Positions 23,243-35,788 of a stretch of DNA of 64,000 nt are shown here, in pieces. The DNA lies in contig NW_027150049.1 in the NCBI RefSeq assembly GCF_031143425.1, forward strand, positions 62,001-126,000, in the 5' to 3' direction. Numbering within the stretch: position 1 is the first letter of the stretch; each line of letters begins with the position of its first letter. A model generated the notes under the pieces. It was not told where the DNA came from. It ran no database searches and saw nothing but the letters and a program-made list of their open reading frames with translations. Origin of the DNA: Pleurodeles waltl. Taxonomy: Eukaryota; Chordata; Amphibia; Caudata; Salamandridae. The position numbers and the translations under genes were made by a program.

Positions 23243-24915
23243 AGGAAAAGCTGCACTTTCAGCTCTCTTCTGCTCACCCGGCCCACCCGCCTGGAGCCTA
23301 CTGCTCTTAATTGCAGCGGAACACCCTCCCACTGGGAACTCCCACACTGCCCCAGGCACAATGCCCCAACCCACACGGAACAACATTTTGTACTCCTCCA
23401 TTTACCATGCTCGGCGCTACTCCCGCTTCTCTCGTCTTCACAGGCTGCAGCAGCCCCCACCAAACCTAGCACGACCAGCAGACGGCGCCTGTCACACTCT
23501 CAATTGCAATGGACAACCCTCACCTCACACAGCATGTGCTGCGCCTCCTTGGACCCCTCCTTAGGGCATGACACCGAGGAGTCACCAGGGGAGACGCTGC
23601 TTCTCAACAGCAGCCTTCATTCCCCCCTCCCAAGGACCAATAGTTGCTGCTCTGCAGTTCTCTTTTCCTCATCCCACTGGGTGGCGACACCTCCATTCAC
23701 TCTGGCCAGGAGAAATAGCTCTTCTACACTACCTTAACAACTCCAGAAAGAAACGGGAAGGCACGCCAATCACTTACCTCTTCTTGCACTTTTTTCACTT
23801 ACTGGAGAGGCTCTGTCACTCAGACTCTGCCATCTGCAACACATTCGCCATGCCTTGCAGGCAGAGGGTGGCCAGTCTTTCCTTTCCTTTTGGCAAACCA
23901 GGGTCCCACTGAAAGTACGTAGGAGTTGTCGGAAAAATCGGATCTGTCATCATGGACTCCTTTCTGAAACAAGATGCAAAATAACGCCCCTTCTCACAAT
24001 CCCAGTGAAAGTGAAAGGGTCAGAGGTGTGTTGTTTAATGCTAAGGACGCAACAGTGGATCACGTGCTCTCTGCTGGGATGTTTTCCTATGTTGAAGAGG
24101 GTTTATTCTGCACAGGCCCTGCTCACCCATTCTTTCTGTGGCCGATAAATGGATCGTTGAGTTAATGACACCTGTTACAGCGCCAGGAAATGCCGGAAAA
24201 TGCTGCCGAATGCTTTTAAAACAGCTCAAATTGTACGCACCTTTCCTCTTTTTATTCCCTGTTTCTGGAATGCTCTGCTTTTGGACTCTATTACACTTGC
24301 GTCTGCAACTCACTTCATTCTTCCACACCTAATAGATCATCGTCCTTTTATCAGATTTCCCACACACTGTGCTGATTTTTTGCATTTGGTTGCCAACTGT
24401 AGGCTCGAGCACTATTTCTTGGGGGCTAAGGATTATTCATGGTACAAGTCTTAAAGAAAATAAGTCGGGGGACTAACCAAGTTAGACACTATGCAAGTGA
24501 CATCACGGCACATGACATCACGGCACATGACATCAGGCCGTGTGAAATCGCACCTGGAAAAACAGGAAGTGGCATCACAACCCATGACCTGCCAGGAAAT
24601 GAGATGCCAAGAAGTGAGATCTGATCTGAAGACCTGACACATATGCTTACCGCAAGAAAGCAAAGCCTTAGCTTGGGGAGCCTTGGTCCGTCGTGGAGCA
24701 AATGCTGTCTTGACTTTGGGCCGAGTGTAAAGTGCATAATAATTGTACGTTTTCCTTGGGAAAGTGTGTATTTTCGTGTTAATGCTGTTCTTTTTCCTTT
24801 CTTTTTTTAAGAGAGTAAAAAAAGAGTGTAGTAAATAAAAAGTGTAAAATGAAATTAGCGAGGAAGCTGTGTAATGGAGGTTAGACGTGCGCCACCTAGT
24901 GTGTGCGAGAGGCAA
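23243..24915. repeat. Spacer 13, first B type
   Basis: A-C-CA-T-C-A-T. Site h (24366) is A, a CpG loss that from here on always travels with C at site g. No gene. Confidence 0.92.
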
Positions 24916-25036
24916 AATGCCTACAGCACCTGGTATTCCCAGGCGGTCTCCCATCCAAGTACTAACCAGGCCCGACCCTGCTTAGCTTCCGAGATCGGAC
25001 GAGATCGGGCGCATTCAGGGTGGTATGGCCGTAGGC
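24916..25036 (-). rRNA. 5S: 5S rRNA gene, copy 14
   Basis: Consensus RNA and flank. Confidence 0.97.
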
Positions 25037-26709
25037 AGGAAAAGCTGCACTTTCAGCTCTCTTCTGCTCACCCGGCCCACCCGCCTGGAGCCTACTGCTC
25101 TTAATTGCAGCGGAACACCCTCCCACTGGGAACTCCCACACTGCCCCAGGCACAATGCCCCAACCCACACGGAACAACATTTTGTACTCCTCCATTTACC
25201 ATGCTCGGCGCTACTCCCGCTTCTCTCGTCTTCACAGGCTGCAGCAGCCCCCACCAAACCTAGCACGACCAGCAGACGGCGCCTGTCACACTCTCAATTG
25301 CAATGGACAACCCTCACCTCACACAGCATGTGCTGCGCCTCCTTGGACCCCTCCTTAGGGCATGACACCGAGGAGTCACCAGGGGAGACGCTGCTTCTCA
25401 ACAGCAGCCTTCATTCCCCCCTCCCAAGGACCAATAGTTGCTGCTCTGCAGTTCTCTTTTCCTCATCCCACTGGGTGGCGACACCTCCATTCACTCTGGC
25501 CAGGAGAAATAGCTCTTCTACACTACCTTAACAACTCCAGAAAGAAACGGGAAGGCACGCCAATCACTTACCTCTTCTTGCACTTTTTTCACTTACTGGA
25601 GAGGCTCTGTCACTCAGACTCTGCCATCTGCAACACATTCGCCATGCCTTGCAGGCAGAGGGTGGCCAGTCTTTCCTTTCCTTTTGGCAAACCAGGGTCC
25701 CACTGAAAGTACGTAGGAGTTGTCGGAAAAATCGGATCTGTCATCATGGACTCCTTTCTGAAACAAGATGCAAAATAACGCCCCTTCTCACAATCCCAGT
25801 GAAAGTGAAAGGGTCAGAGGTGTGTTGTTTAATGCTAAGGACGCAACAGTGGATCACGTGCTCTCTGCTGGGATGTTTTCCTATGTTGAAGAGGGTTTAT
25901 TCTGCACAGGCCCTGCTCACCCATTCTTTCTGTGGTCGATAAATGGATCGTTGAGTTAATGACACCTGTTACAGCGCCAGGAAATGCCGGAAAATGCTGC
26001 CGAATGCTTTTAAAACAGCTCAAATTGTACGCACCTTTCCTCTTTTTATTCCCTGTTTCTGGAATGCTCTGCTTTTGGACTCTATTACACTTGCGTCTGC
26101 AACTCACTTCATTCTTCCACACCTAATAGATCATCGTCCTTTTATCAGATTTCCCACACGCTGTGCTGATTTTTTGCATTTGGTTGCCAACTGTAGGCTC
26201 GAGCACTATTTCTTGGGGGCTAAGGATTATTCATGGTACAAGTCTTAAAGAAAATAAGTCGGGGGACTAACCAAGTTAGACACTATGCAAGTGACATCAC
26301 GGCACATGACATCACGGCACATGACATCAGGCCGTGTGAAATCGCACCTGGAAAAACAGGAAGTGGCATCACAACCCATGACCTGCCAGGAAATGAGATG
26401 CCAAGAAGTGAGATCTGATCTGAAGACCTGACACATATGCTTACCGCAAGAAAGCAAAGCCTTAGCTAGGGGAGCCTTGGTCCGTCGTGGAGCAAATGCT
26501 GTCTTGACTTTGGGCCGAGTGTAAAGTGCATAATAATTGTACGTTTTCCTTGGGAAAGTGTGTATTTTCGTGTTAATGCTGTTCTTTTTCCTTTCTTTTT
26601 TTAAGAGAGTAAAAAAAGAGTGTAGTAAATAAAAAGTGTAAAATGAAATTAGCGAGGAAGCTGTGTAATGGAGGTTAGACGTGCGCCACCTAGTGTGTGC
26701 GAGAGGCAA
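25037..26709. repeat. Spacer 14, E-like with i=A
   Basis: A-C-CA-T-T-G-A, an E-type spacer carrying the A-type base at site i and set between B-type units. No gene. Confidence 0.92.
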
Positions 26710-26830
26710 AATGCCTACAGCACCTGGTATTCCCAGGCGGTCTCCCATCCAAGTACTAACCAGGCCCGACCCTGCTTAGCTTCCGAGATCGGACGAGATC
26801 GGGCGCATTCAGGGTGGTATGGCCGTAGGC
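26710..26830 (-). rRNA. 5S: 5S rRNA gene, copy 15
   Basis: Consensus RNA and flank. Confidence 0.97.
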
Positions 26831-28491
26831 AGGAAAAGCTGCACTTTCAGCTCTCTTCTGCTCACCCGGCCCACCCGCCTGGAGCCTACTGCTCTTAATT
26901 GCAGCGGAACACCCTCCCACTGGGAACTCCCACACTGCCCCAGGCACAATGCCCCAACCCACACGGAACAACATTTTGTACTCCTCCATTTACCATGCTC
27001 GGCGCTACTCCCGCTTCTCTCGTCTTCACAGGCTGCAGCAGCCCCCACCAAACCTAGCACGACCAGCAGACGGCGCCTGTCACACTCTCAATTGCAATGG
27101 ACAACCCTCACCTCACACAGCATGTGCTGCGCCTCCTTGGACCCCTCCTTAGGGCATGACACCGAGGAGTCACCAGGGGAGACGCTGCTTCTCAACAGCA
27201 GCCTTCATTCCCCCCTCCCAAGGACCAATAGTTGCTGCTCTGCAGTTCTCTTTTCCTCATCCCACTGGGTGGCGACACCTCCATTCACTCTGGCCAGGAG
27301 AAATAGCTCTTCTACACTACCTTAACAACTCCAGAAAGAAACGGGAAGGCACGCCAATCACTTACCTCTTCTTGCACTTTTTTCACTTACTGGAGAGGCT
27401 CTGTCACTCAGACTCTGCCATCTGCAACACATTCGCCATGCCTTGCAGGCAGAGGGTGGCCAGTCTTTCCTTTCCTTTTGGCAAACCAGGGTCCCACTGA
27501 AAGTACGTAGGAGTTGTCGGAAAAATCGGATCTGTCATCATGGACTCCTTTCTGAAACAAGATGCAAAATAACGCCCCTTCTCACAATCCCAGTGAAAGT
27601 GAAAGGGTCAGAGGTGTGTTGTTTAATGCTAAGGACGCAACAGTGGATCACGTGCTCTCTGCTGGGATGTTTTCCTATGTTGAAGAGGGTTTATTCTGCA
27701 CAGGCCCTGCTCACCCATTCTTTCTGTGGCCGATAAATGGATCGTTGAGTTAATGACACCTGTTACAGCGCCAGGAAATGCCGGAAAATGCTGCCGAATG
27801 CTTTTAAAACAGCTCAAATTGTACGCACCTTTCCTCTTTTTATTCCCTGTTTCTGGAATGCTCTGCTTTTGGACTCTATTACACTTGCGTCTGCAACTCA
27901 CTTCATTCTTCCACACCTAATAGATCATCGTCCTTTTATCAGATTTCCCACACACTGTGCTGATTTTTTGCATTTGGTTGCCAACTGTAGGCTCGAGCAC
28001 TATTTCTTGGGGGCTAAGGATTATTCATGGTACAAGTCTTAAAGAAAATAAGTCGGGGGACTAACCAAGTTAGACACTATGCAAGTGACATCACGGCACA
28101 TGACATCACGGCACATGACATCAGGCCGTGTGAAATCGCACCTGGAAAAACAGGAAGTGGCATCACAACCCATGACCTGCCAGGAAATGAGATGCCAAGA
28201 AGTGAGATCTGATCTGAAGACCTGACACATATGCTTACCGCAAGAAAGCAAAGCCTTAGCTTGGGGAGCCTTGGTCCGTCGTGGAGCAAATGCTGTCTTG
28301 ACTTTGGGCCGAGTGTAAAGTGCATAATAATTGTACGTTTTCCTTGGGAAAGTGTGTATTTTCGTGTTAATGCTGTTCTTTTTCCTTTCTTTTTTTAAGA
28401 GAGTAAAAAAAGAGTGTAGTAAATAAAAAGTGTAAAATGAAATTAGCGAGGAAGCTGTGTAATGGAGCCACCTAGTGTGTGCGAGAGGCAA
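26831..28491. repeat. Spacer 15, B type with 12-bp deletion
   Basis: A-C-CA-T-C-A-T, 1,661 bp. Twelve bases (ggttagacgtgc) are missing at 28467/28468, about 25 bases beyond the 3' end of gene 16. The T4 terminator is kept. No gene. Confidence 0.92.
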
Positions 28492-28612
28492 AATGCCTAC
28501 AGCACCTGGTATTCCCAGGCGGTCTCCCATCCAAGTACTAACCAGGCCCGACCCTGCTTAGCTTCCGAGATCGGACGAGATCGGGCGCATTCAGGGTGGT
28601 ATGGCCGTAGGC
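28492..28612 (-). rRNA. 5S: 5S rRNA gene, copy 16
   Basis: Consensus RNA. Its 3' flank is shortened by the 12-bp deletion, which brings the back-up T tracts nearer to the gene. Confidence 0.97.
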
Positions 28613-30285
28613 AGGAAAAGCTGCACTTTCAGCTCTCTTCTGCTCACCCGGCCCACCCGCCTGGAGCCTACTGCTCTTAATTGCAGCGGAACACCCTCCC
28701 ACTGGGAACTCCCACACTGCCCCAGGCACAATGCCCCAACCCACACGGAACAACATTTTGTACTCCTCCATTTACCATGCTCGGCGCTACTCCCGCTTCT
28801 CTCGTCTTCACAGGCTGCAGCAGCCCCCACCAAACCTAGCACGACCAGCAGACGGCGCCTGTCACACTCTCAATTGCAATGGACAACCCTCACCTCACAC
28901 AGCATGTGCTGCGCCTCCTTGGACCCCTCCTTAGGGCATGACACCGAGGAGTCACCAGGGGAGACGCTGCTTCTCAACAGCAGCCTTCATTCCCCCCTCC
29001 CAAGGACCAATAGTTGCTGCTCTGCAGTTCTCTTTTCCTCATCCCACTGGGTGGCGACACCTCCATTCACTCTGGCCAGGAGAAATAGCTCTTCTACACT
29101 ACCTTAACAACTCCAGAAAGAAACGGGAAGGCACGCCAATCACTTACCTCTTCTTGCACTTTTTTCACTTACTGGAGAGGCTCTGTCACTCAGACTCTGC
29201 CATCTGCAACACATTCGCCATGCCTTGCAGGCAGAGGGTGGCCAGTCTTTCCTTTCCTTTTGGCAAACCAGGGTCCCACTGAAAGTACGTAGGAGTTGTC
29301 GGAAAAATCGGATCTGTCATCATGGACTCCTTTCTGAAACAAGATGCAAAATAACGCCCCTTCTCACAATCCCAGTGAAAGTGAAAGGGTCAGAGGTGTG
29401 TTGTTTAATGCTAAGGACGCAACAGTGGATCACGTGCTCTCTGCTGGGATGTTTTCCTATGTTGAAGAGGGTTTATTCTGCACAGGCCCTGCTCACCCAT
29501 TCTTTCTGTGGCCGATAAATGGATCGTTGAGTTAATGACACCTGTTACAGCGCCAGGAAATGCCGGAAAATGCTGCCGAATGCTTTTAAAACAGCTCAAA
29601 TTGTACGCACCTTTCCTCTTTTTATTCCCTGTTTCTGGAATGCTCTGCTTTTGGACTCTATTACACTTGCGTCTGCAACTCACTTCATTCTTCCACACCT
29701 AATAGATCATCGTCCTTTTATCAGATTTCCCACACACTGTGCTGATTTTTTGCATTTGGTTGCCAACTGTAGGCTCGAGCACTATTTCTTGGGGGCTAAG
29801 GATTATTCATGGTACAAGTCTTAAAGAAAATAAGTCGGGGGACTAACCAAGTTAGACACTATGCAAGTGACATCACGGCACATGACATCACGGCACATGA
29901 CATCAGGCCGTGTGAAATCGCACCTGGAAAAACAGGAAGTGGCATCACAACCCATGACCTGCCAGGAAATGAGATGCCAAGAAGTGAGATCTGATCTGAA
30001 GACCTGACACATATGCTTACCGCAAGAAAGCAAAGCCTTAGCTTGGGGAGCCTTGGTCCGTCGTGGAGCAAATGCTGTCTTGACTTTGGGCCGAGTGTAA
30101 AGTGCATAATAATTGTACGTTTTCCTTGGGAAAGTGTGTATTTTCGTGTTAATGCTGTTCTTTTTCCTTTCTTTTTTTAAGAGAGTAAAAAAAGAGTGTA
30201 GTAAATAAAAAGTGTAAAATGAAATTAGCGAGGAAGCTGTGTAATGGAGGTTAGACGTGCGCCACCTAGTGTGTGCGAGAGGCAA
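28613..30285. repeat. Spacer 16, B type
   Basis: A-C-CA-T-C-A-T, full length. Apart from the 12-bp deletion it matches its neighbour spacer 15. No gene. Confidence 0.92.
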
Positions 30286-30406
30286 AATGCCTACAGCACC
30301 TGGTATTCCCAGGCGGTCTCCCATCCAAGTACTAACCAGGCCCGACCCTGCTTAGCTTCCGAGATCGGACGAGATCGGGCGCATTCAGGGTGGTATGGCC
30401 GTAGGC
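30286..30406 (-). rRNA. 5S: 5S rRNA gene, copy 17
   Basis: Consensus RNA with the A-type C at 30413, seven bases upstream of the start. Confidence 0.97.
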
Positions 30407-32079
30407 AGGAAACGCTGCACTTTCAGCTCTCTTCTGCTCACCCGGCCCACCCGCCTGGAGCCTACTGCTCTTAATTGCAGCGGAACACCCTCCCACTGGG
30501 AACTCCCACACTGCCCCAGGCACAATGCCCCAACCCACACGGAACAACATTTTGTACTCCTCCATTTACCATGCTCGGCGCTACTCCCGCTTCTCTCGTC
30601 TTCACAGGCTGCAGCAGCCCCCACCAAACCTAGCACGACCAGCAGACGGCGCCTGTCACACTCTCAATTGCAATGGACAACCCTCACCTCACACAGCATG
30701 TGCTGCGCCTCCTTGGACCCCTCCTTAGGGCATGACACCGAGGAGTCACCAGGGGAGACGCTGCTTCTCAACAGCAGCCTTCATTCCCCCCTCCCAAGGA
30801 CCAATAGTTGCTGCTATGCAGTTCTCTTTTCCTCATCCCACTGGGTGGCGACACCTCCATTCACTCTGGCCAGGAGAAATAGCTCTTCTACACTACCTTA
30901 ACAACTCTTGAAAGAAACGGGAAGGCACGCCAATCACTTACCTCTTCTTGCACTTTTTTCACTTACTGGAGAGGCTCTGTCACTCAGACTCTGCCATCTG
31001 CAACACATTCGCCATGCCTTGCAGGCAGAGGGTGGCCAGTCTTTCCTTTCCTTTTGGCAAACCAGGGTCCCACTGAAAGTACGTAGGAGTTGTCGGAAAA
31101 ATCGGATCTGTCATCATGGACTCCTTTCTGAAACAAGATGCAAAATAACGCCCCTTCTCACAATCCCAGTGAAAGTGAAAGGGTCAGAGGTGTGTTGTTT
31201 AATGCTAAGGACGCAACAGTGGATCACGTGCTCTCTGCTGGGATGTTTTCCTATGTGGAAGAGGGTTTATTCTGCACAGGCCCTGCTCACCCATTCTTTC
31301 TGTGGTCGATAAATGGATCGTTGAGTTAATGACACCTGTTACAGCGCCAGGAAATGCCGGAAAATGCTGCCGAATGCTTTTAAAACAGCTCAAATTGTAC
31401 GCACCTTTCCTCTTTTTATTCCCTGTTTCTGGAATGCTCTGATTTTGGACTCTATTACACTTGCGTCTGCAACTCACTTCATTCTTCCACACCTAATAGA
31501 TCATCGTCCTTTTATCAGATTTCCCACACGCTGTGCTGATTTTTTGCATTTGGTTGCCAACTGTAGGCTCGAGCACTATTTCTTGGGGGCTAAGGATTAT
31601 TCATGGTACAAGTCTTAAAGAAAATAAGTCGGGGGACTAACCAAGTTAGACACTATGCAAGTGACATCACGGCACATGACATCACGGCACATGACATCAG
31701 GCCGTGTGAAATCGCACCTGGAAAAACAGGAAGTGGCATCACAACCCATGACCTGCCAGGAAATGAGATGCCAAGAAGTGAGATCTGATCTGAAGACCTG
31801 ACACATATGCTTACCGCAAGAAAGCAAAGCCTTAGCTAGGGGAGCCTTGGTCCGTCGTGGAGCAAATGCTGTCTTGACTTTGGGCCGAGTGTAAAGTGCA
31901 TAATAATTGTACGTTTTCCTTGGGAAAGTGTGTATTTTCGTGTTAATGCTGTTCTTTTTCCTTTCTTTTTTTAAGAGAGTAAAAAAAGAGTGTAGTAAAT
32001 AAAAAGTGTAAAATGAAATTAGCGAGGAAGCTGTGTAATGGAGGTTAGACGTGCGCCACCTAGTGTGTGCGAGAGGCAA
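30407..32079. repeat. Spacer 17, A type
   Basis: C-A-TT-G-T-G-A, with a private C-to-A change at 31442. No gene. Confidence 0.92.
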
Positions 32080-32200
32080 AATGCCTACAGCACCTGGTAT
32101 TCCCAGGCGGTCTCCCATCCAAGTACTAACCAGGCCCGACCCTGCTTAGCTTCCGAGATCGGACGAGATCGGGCGCATTCAGGGTGGTATGGCCGTAGGC
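32080..32200 (-). rRNA. 5S: 5S rRNA gene, copy 18
   Basis: Consensus RNA and flank. Confidence 0.97.
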
Positions 32201-33873
32201 AGGAAAAGCTGCACTTTCAGCTCTCTTCTGCTCACCCGGCCCACCCGCCTGGAGCCTACTGCTCTTAATTGCAGCGGAACACCCTCCCACTGGGAACTCC
32301 CACACTGCCCCAGGCACAATGCCCCAACCCACACGGAACAACATTTTGTACTCCTCCATTTACCATGCTCGGCGCTACTCCCGCTTCTCTCGTCTTCACA
32401 GGCTGCAGCAGCCCCCACCAAACCTAGCACGACCAGCAGACGGCGCCTGTCACACTCTCAATTGCAATGGACAACCCTCACCTCACACAGCATGTGCTGC
32501 GCCTCCTTGGACCCCTCCTTAGGGCATGACACCGAGGAGTCACCAGGGGAGACGCTGCTTCTCAACAGCAGCCTTCATTCCCCCCTCCCAAGGACCAATA
32601 GTTGCTGCTCTGCAGTTCTCTTTTCCTCATCCCACTGGGTGGCGACACCTCCATTCACTCTGGCCAGGAGAAATAGCTCTTCTACACTACCTTAACAACT
32701 CCAGAAAGAAACGGGAAGGCACGCCAATCACTTACCTCTTCTTGCACTTTTTTCACTTACTGGAGAGGCTCTGTCACTCAGACTCTGCCATCTGCAACAC
32801 ATTCGCCATGCCTTGCAGGCAGAGGGTGGCCAGTCTTTCCTTTCCTTTTGGCAAACCAGGGTCCCACTGAAAGTACGTAGGAGTTGTCGGAAAAATCGGA
32901 TCTGTCATCATGGACTCCTTTCTGAAACAAGATGCAAAATAACGCCCCTTCTCACAATCCCAGTGAAAGTGAAAGGGTCAGAGGTGTGTTGTTTAATGCT
33001 AAGGACGCAACAGTGGATCACGTGCTCTCTGCTGGGATGTTTTCCTATGTTGAAGAGGGTTTATTCTGCACAGGCCCTGCTCACCCATTCTTTCTGTGGC
33101 CGATAAATGGATCGTTGAGTTAATGACACCTGTTACAGCGCCAGGAAATGCCGGAAAATGCTGCCGAATGCTTTTAAAACAGCTCAAATTGTACGCACCT
33201 TTCCTCTTTTTATTCCCTGTTTCTGGAATGCTCTGCTTTTGGACTCTATTACACTTGCGTCTGCAACTCACTTCATTCTTCCACACCTAATAGATCATCG
33301 TCCTTTTATCAGATTTCCCACACACTGTGCTGATTTTTTGCATTTGGTTGCCAACTGTAGGCTCGAGCACTATTTCTTGGGGGCTAAGGATTATTCATGG
33401 TACAAGTCTTAAAGAAAATAAGTCGGGGGACTAACCAAGTTAGACACTATGCAAGTGACATCACGGCACATGACATCACGGCACATGACATCAGGCCGTG
33501 TGAAATCGCACCTGGAAAAACAGGAAGTGGCATCACAACCCATGACCTGCCAGGAAATGAGATGCCAAGAAGTGAGATCTGATCTGAAGACCTGACACAT
33601 ATGCTTACCGCAAGAAAGCAAAGCCTTAGCTTGGGGAGCCTTGGTCCGTCGTGGAGCAAATGCTGTCTTGACTTTGGGCCGAGTGTAAAGTGCATAATAA
33701 TTGTACGTTTTCCTTGGGAAAGTGTGTATTTTCGTGTTAATGCTGTTCTTTTTCCTTTCTTTTTTTAAGAGAGTAAAAAAAGAGTGTAGTAAATAAAAAG
33801 TGTAAAATGAAATTAGCGAGGAAGCTGTGTAATGGAGGTTAGACGTGCGCCACCTAGTGTGTGCGAGAGGCAA
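32201..33873. repeat. Spacer 18, B type
   Basis: A-C-CA-T-C-A-T, just left of the first six-unit block. No gene. Confidence 0.92.
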
Positions 33874-33994
33874 AATGCCTACAGCACCTGGTATTCCCAG
33901 GCGGTCTCCCATCCAAGTACTAACCAGGCCCGACCCTGCTTAGCTTCCGAGATCGGACGAGATCGGGCGCATTCAGGGTGGTATGGCCGTAGGC
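33874..33994 (-). rRNA. 5S: 5S rRNA gene, copy 19
   Basis: Consensus RNA and flank. First gene of block 1. Confidence 0.97.
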
Positions 33995-35667
33995 AGGAAA
34001 AGCTGCACTTTCAGCTCTCTTCTGCTCACCCGGCCCACCCGCCTGGAGCCTACTGCTCTTAATTGCAGCGGAACACCCTCCCACTGGGAACTCCCACACT
34101 GCCCCAGGCACAATGCCCCAACCCACACGGAACAACATTTTGTACTCCTCCATTTACCATGCTCGGCGCTACTCCCGCTTCTCTCGTCTTCACAGGCTGC
34201 AGCAGCCCCCACCAAACCTAGCACGACCAGCAGACGGCGCCTGTCACACTCTCAATTGCAATGGACAACCCTCACCTCACACAGCATGTGCTGCGCCTCC
34301 TTGGACCCCTCCTTAGGGCATGACACCGAGGAGTCACCAGGGGAGACGCTGCTTCTCAACAGCAGCCTTCATTCCCCCCTCCCAAGGACCAATAGTTGCT
34401 GCTCTGCAGTTCTCTTTTCCTCATCCCACTGGGTGGCGACACCTCCATTCACTCTGGCCAGGAGAAATAGCTCTTCTACACTACCTTAACAACTCCAGAA
34501 AGAAACGGGAAGGCACGCCAATCACTTACCTCTTCTTGCACTTTTTTCACTTACTGGAGAGGCTCTGTCACTCAGACTCTGCCATCTGCAACACATTCGC
34601 CATGCCTTGCAGGCAGAGGGTGGCCAGTCTTTCCTTTCCTTTTGGCAAACCAGGGTCCCACTGAAAGTACGTAGGAGTTGTCGGAAAAATCGGATCTGTC
34701 ATCATGGACTCCTTTCTGAAACAAGATGCAAAATAACGCCCCTTCTCACAATCCCAGTGAAAGTGAAAGGGTCAGAGGTGTGTTGTTTAATGCTAAGGAC
34801 GCAACAGTGGATCACGTGCTCTCTGCTGGGATGTTTTCCTATGTGGAAGAGGGTTTATTCTGCACAGGCCCTGCTCACCCATTCTTTCTGTGGCCGATAA
34901 ATGGATCGTTGAGTTAATGACACCTGTTACAGCGCCAGGAAATGCCGGAAAATGCTGCCGAATGCTTTTAAAACAGCTCAAATTGTACGCACCTTTCCTC
35001 TTTTTATTCCCTGTTTCTGGAATGCTCTGCTTTTGGACTCTATTACACTTGCGTCTGCAACTCACTTCATTCTTCCACACCTAATAGATCATCGTCCTTT
35101 TATCAGATTTCCCACACACTGTGCTGATTTTTTGCATTTGGTTGCCAACTGTAGGCTCGAGCACTATTTCTTGGGGGCTAAGGATTATTCATGGTACAAG
35201 TCTTAAAGAAAATAAGTCGGGGGACTAACCAAGTTAGACACTATGCAAGTGACATCACGGCACATGACATCACGGCACATGACATCAGGCCGTGTGAAAT
35301 CGCACCTGGAAAAACAGGAAGTGGCATCACAACCCATGACCTGCCAGGAAATGAGATGCCAAGAAGTGAGATCTGATCTGAAGACCTGACACATATGCTT
35401 ACCGCAAGAAAGCAAAGCCTTAGCTTGGGGAGCCTTGGTCCGTCGTGGAGCAAATGCTGTCTTGACTTTGGGCCGAGTGTAAAGTGCATAATAATTGTAC
35501 GTTTTCCTTGGGAAAGTGTGTATTTTCGTGTTAATGCTGTTCTTTTTCCTTTCTTTTTTTAAGAGAGTAAAAAAAGAGTGTAGTAAATAAAAAGTGTAAA
35601 ATGAAATTAGCGAGGAAGCTGTGTAATGGAGGTTAGACGTGCGCCACCTAGTGTGTGCGAGAGGCAA
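33995..35667. repeat. Spacer 19, C type
   Basis: A-C-CA-G-C-A-T, differing from B only by G at site f, where it matches A-type spacers. No gene. Confidence 0.92.
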
Positions 35668-35788
35668 AATGCCTACAGCACCTGGTATTCCCAGGCGGTC
35701 TCCCATCCAAGTACTAACCAGGCCCGACCCTGCTTAGCTTCCGAGATCGGACGAGATCGGGCGCATTCAGGGTGGTATGGCCGTAGGC
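35668..35788 (-). rRNA. 5S: 5S rRNA gene, copy 20
   Basis: Consensus RNA with the A-type upstream base (35795) although its spacer is otherwise B-like. Confidence 0.97.
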
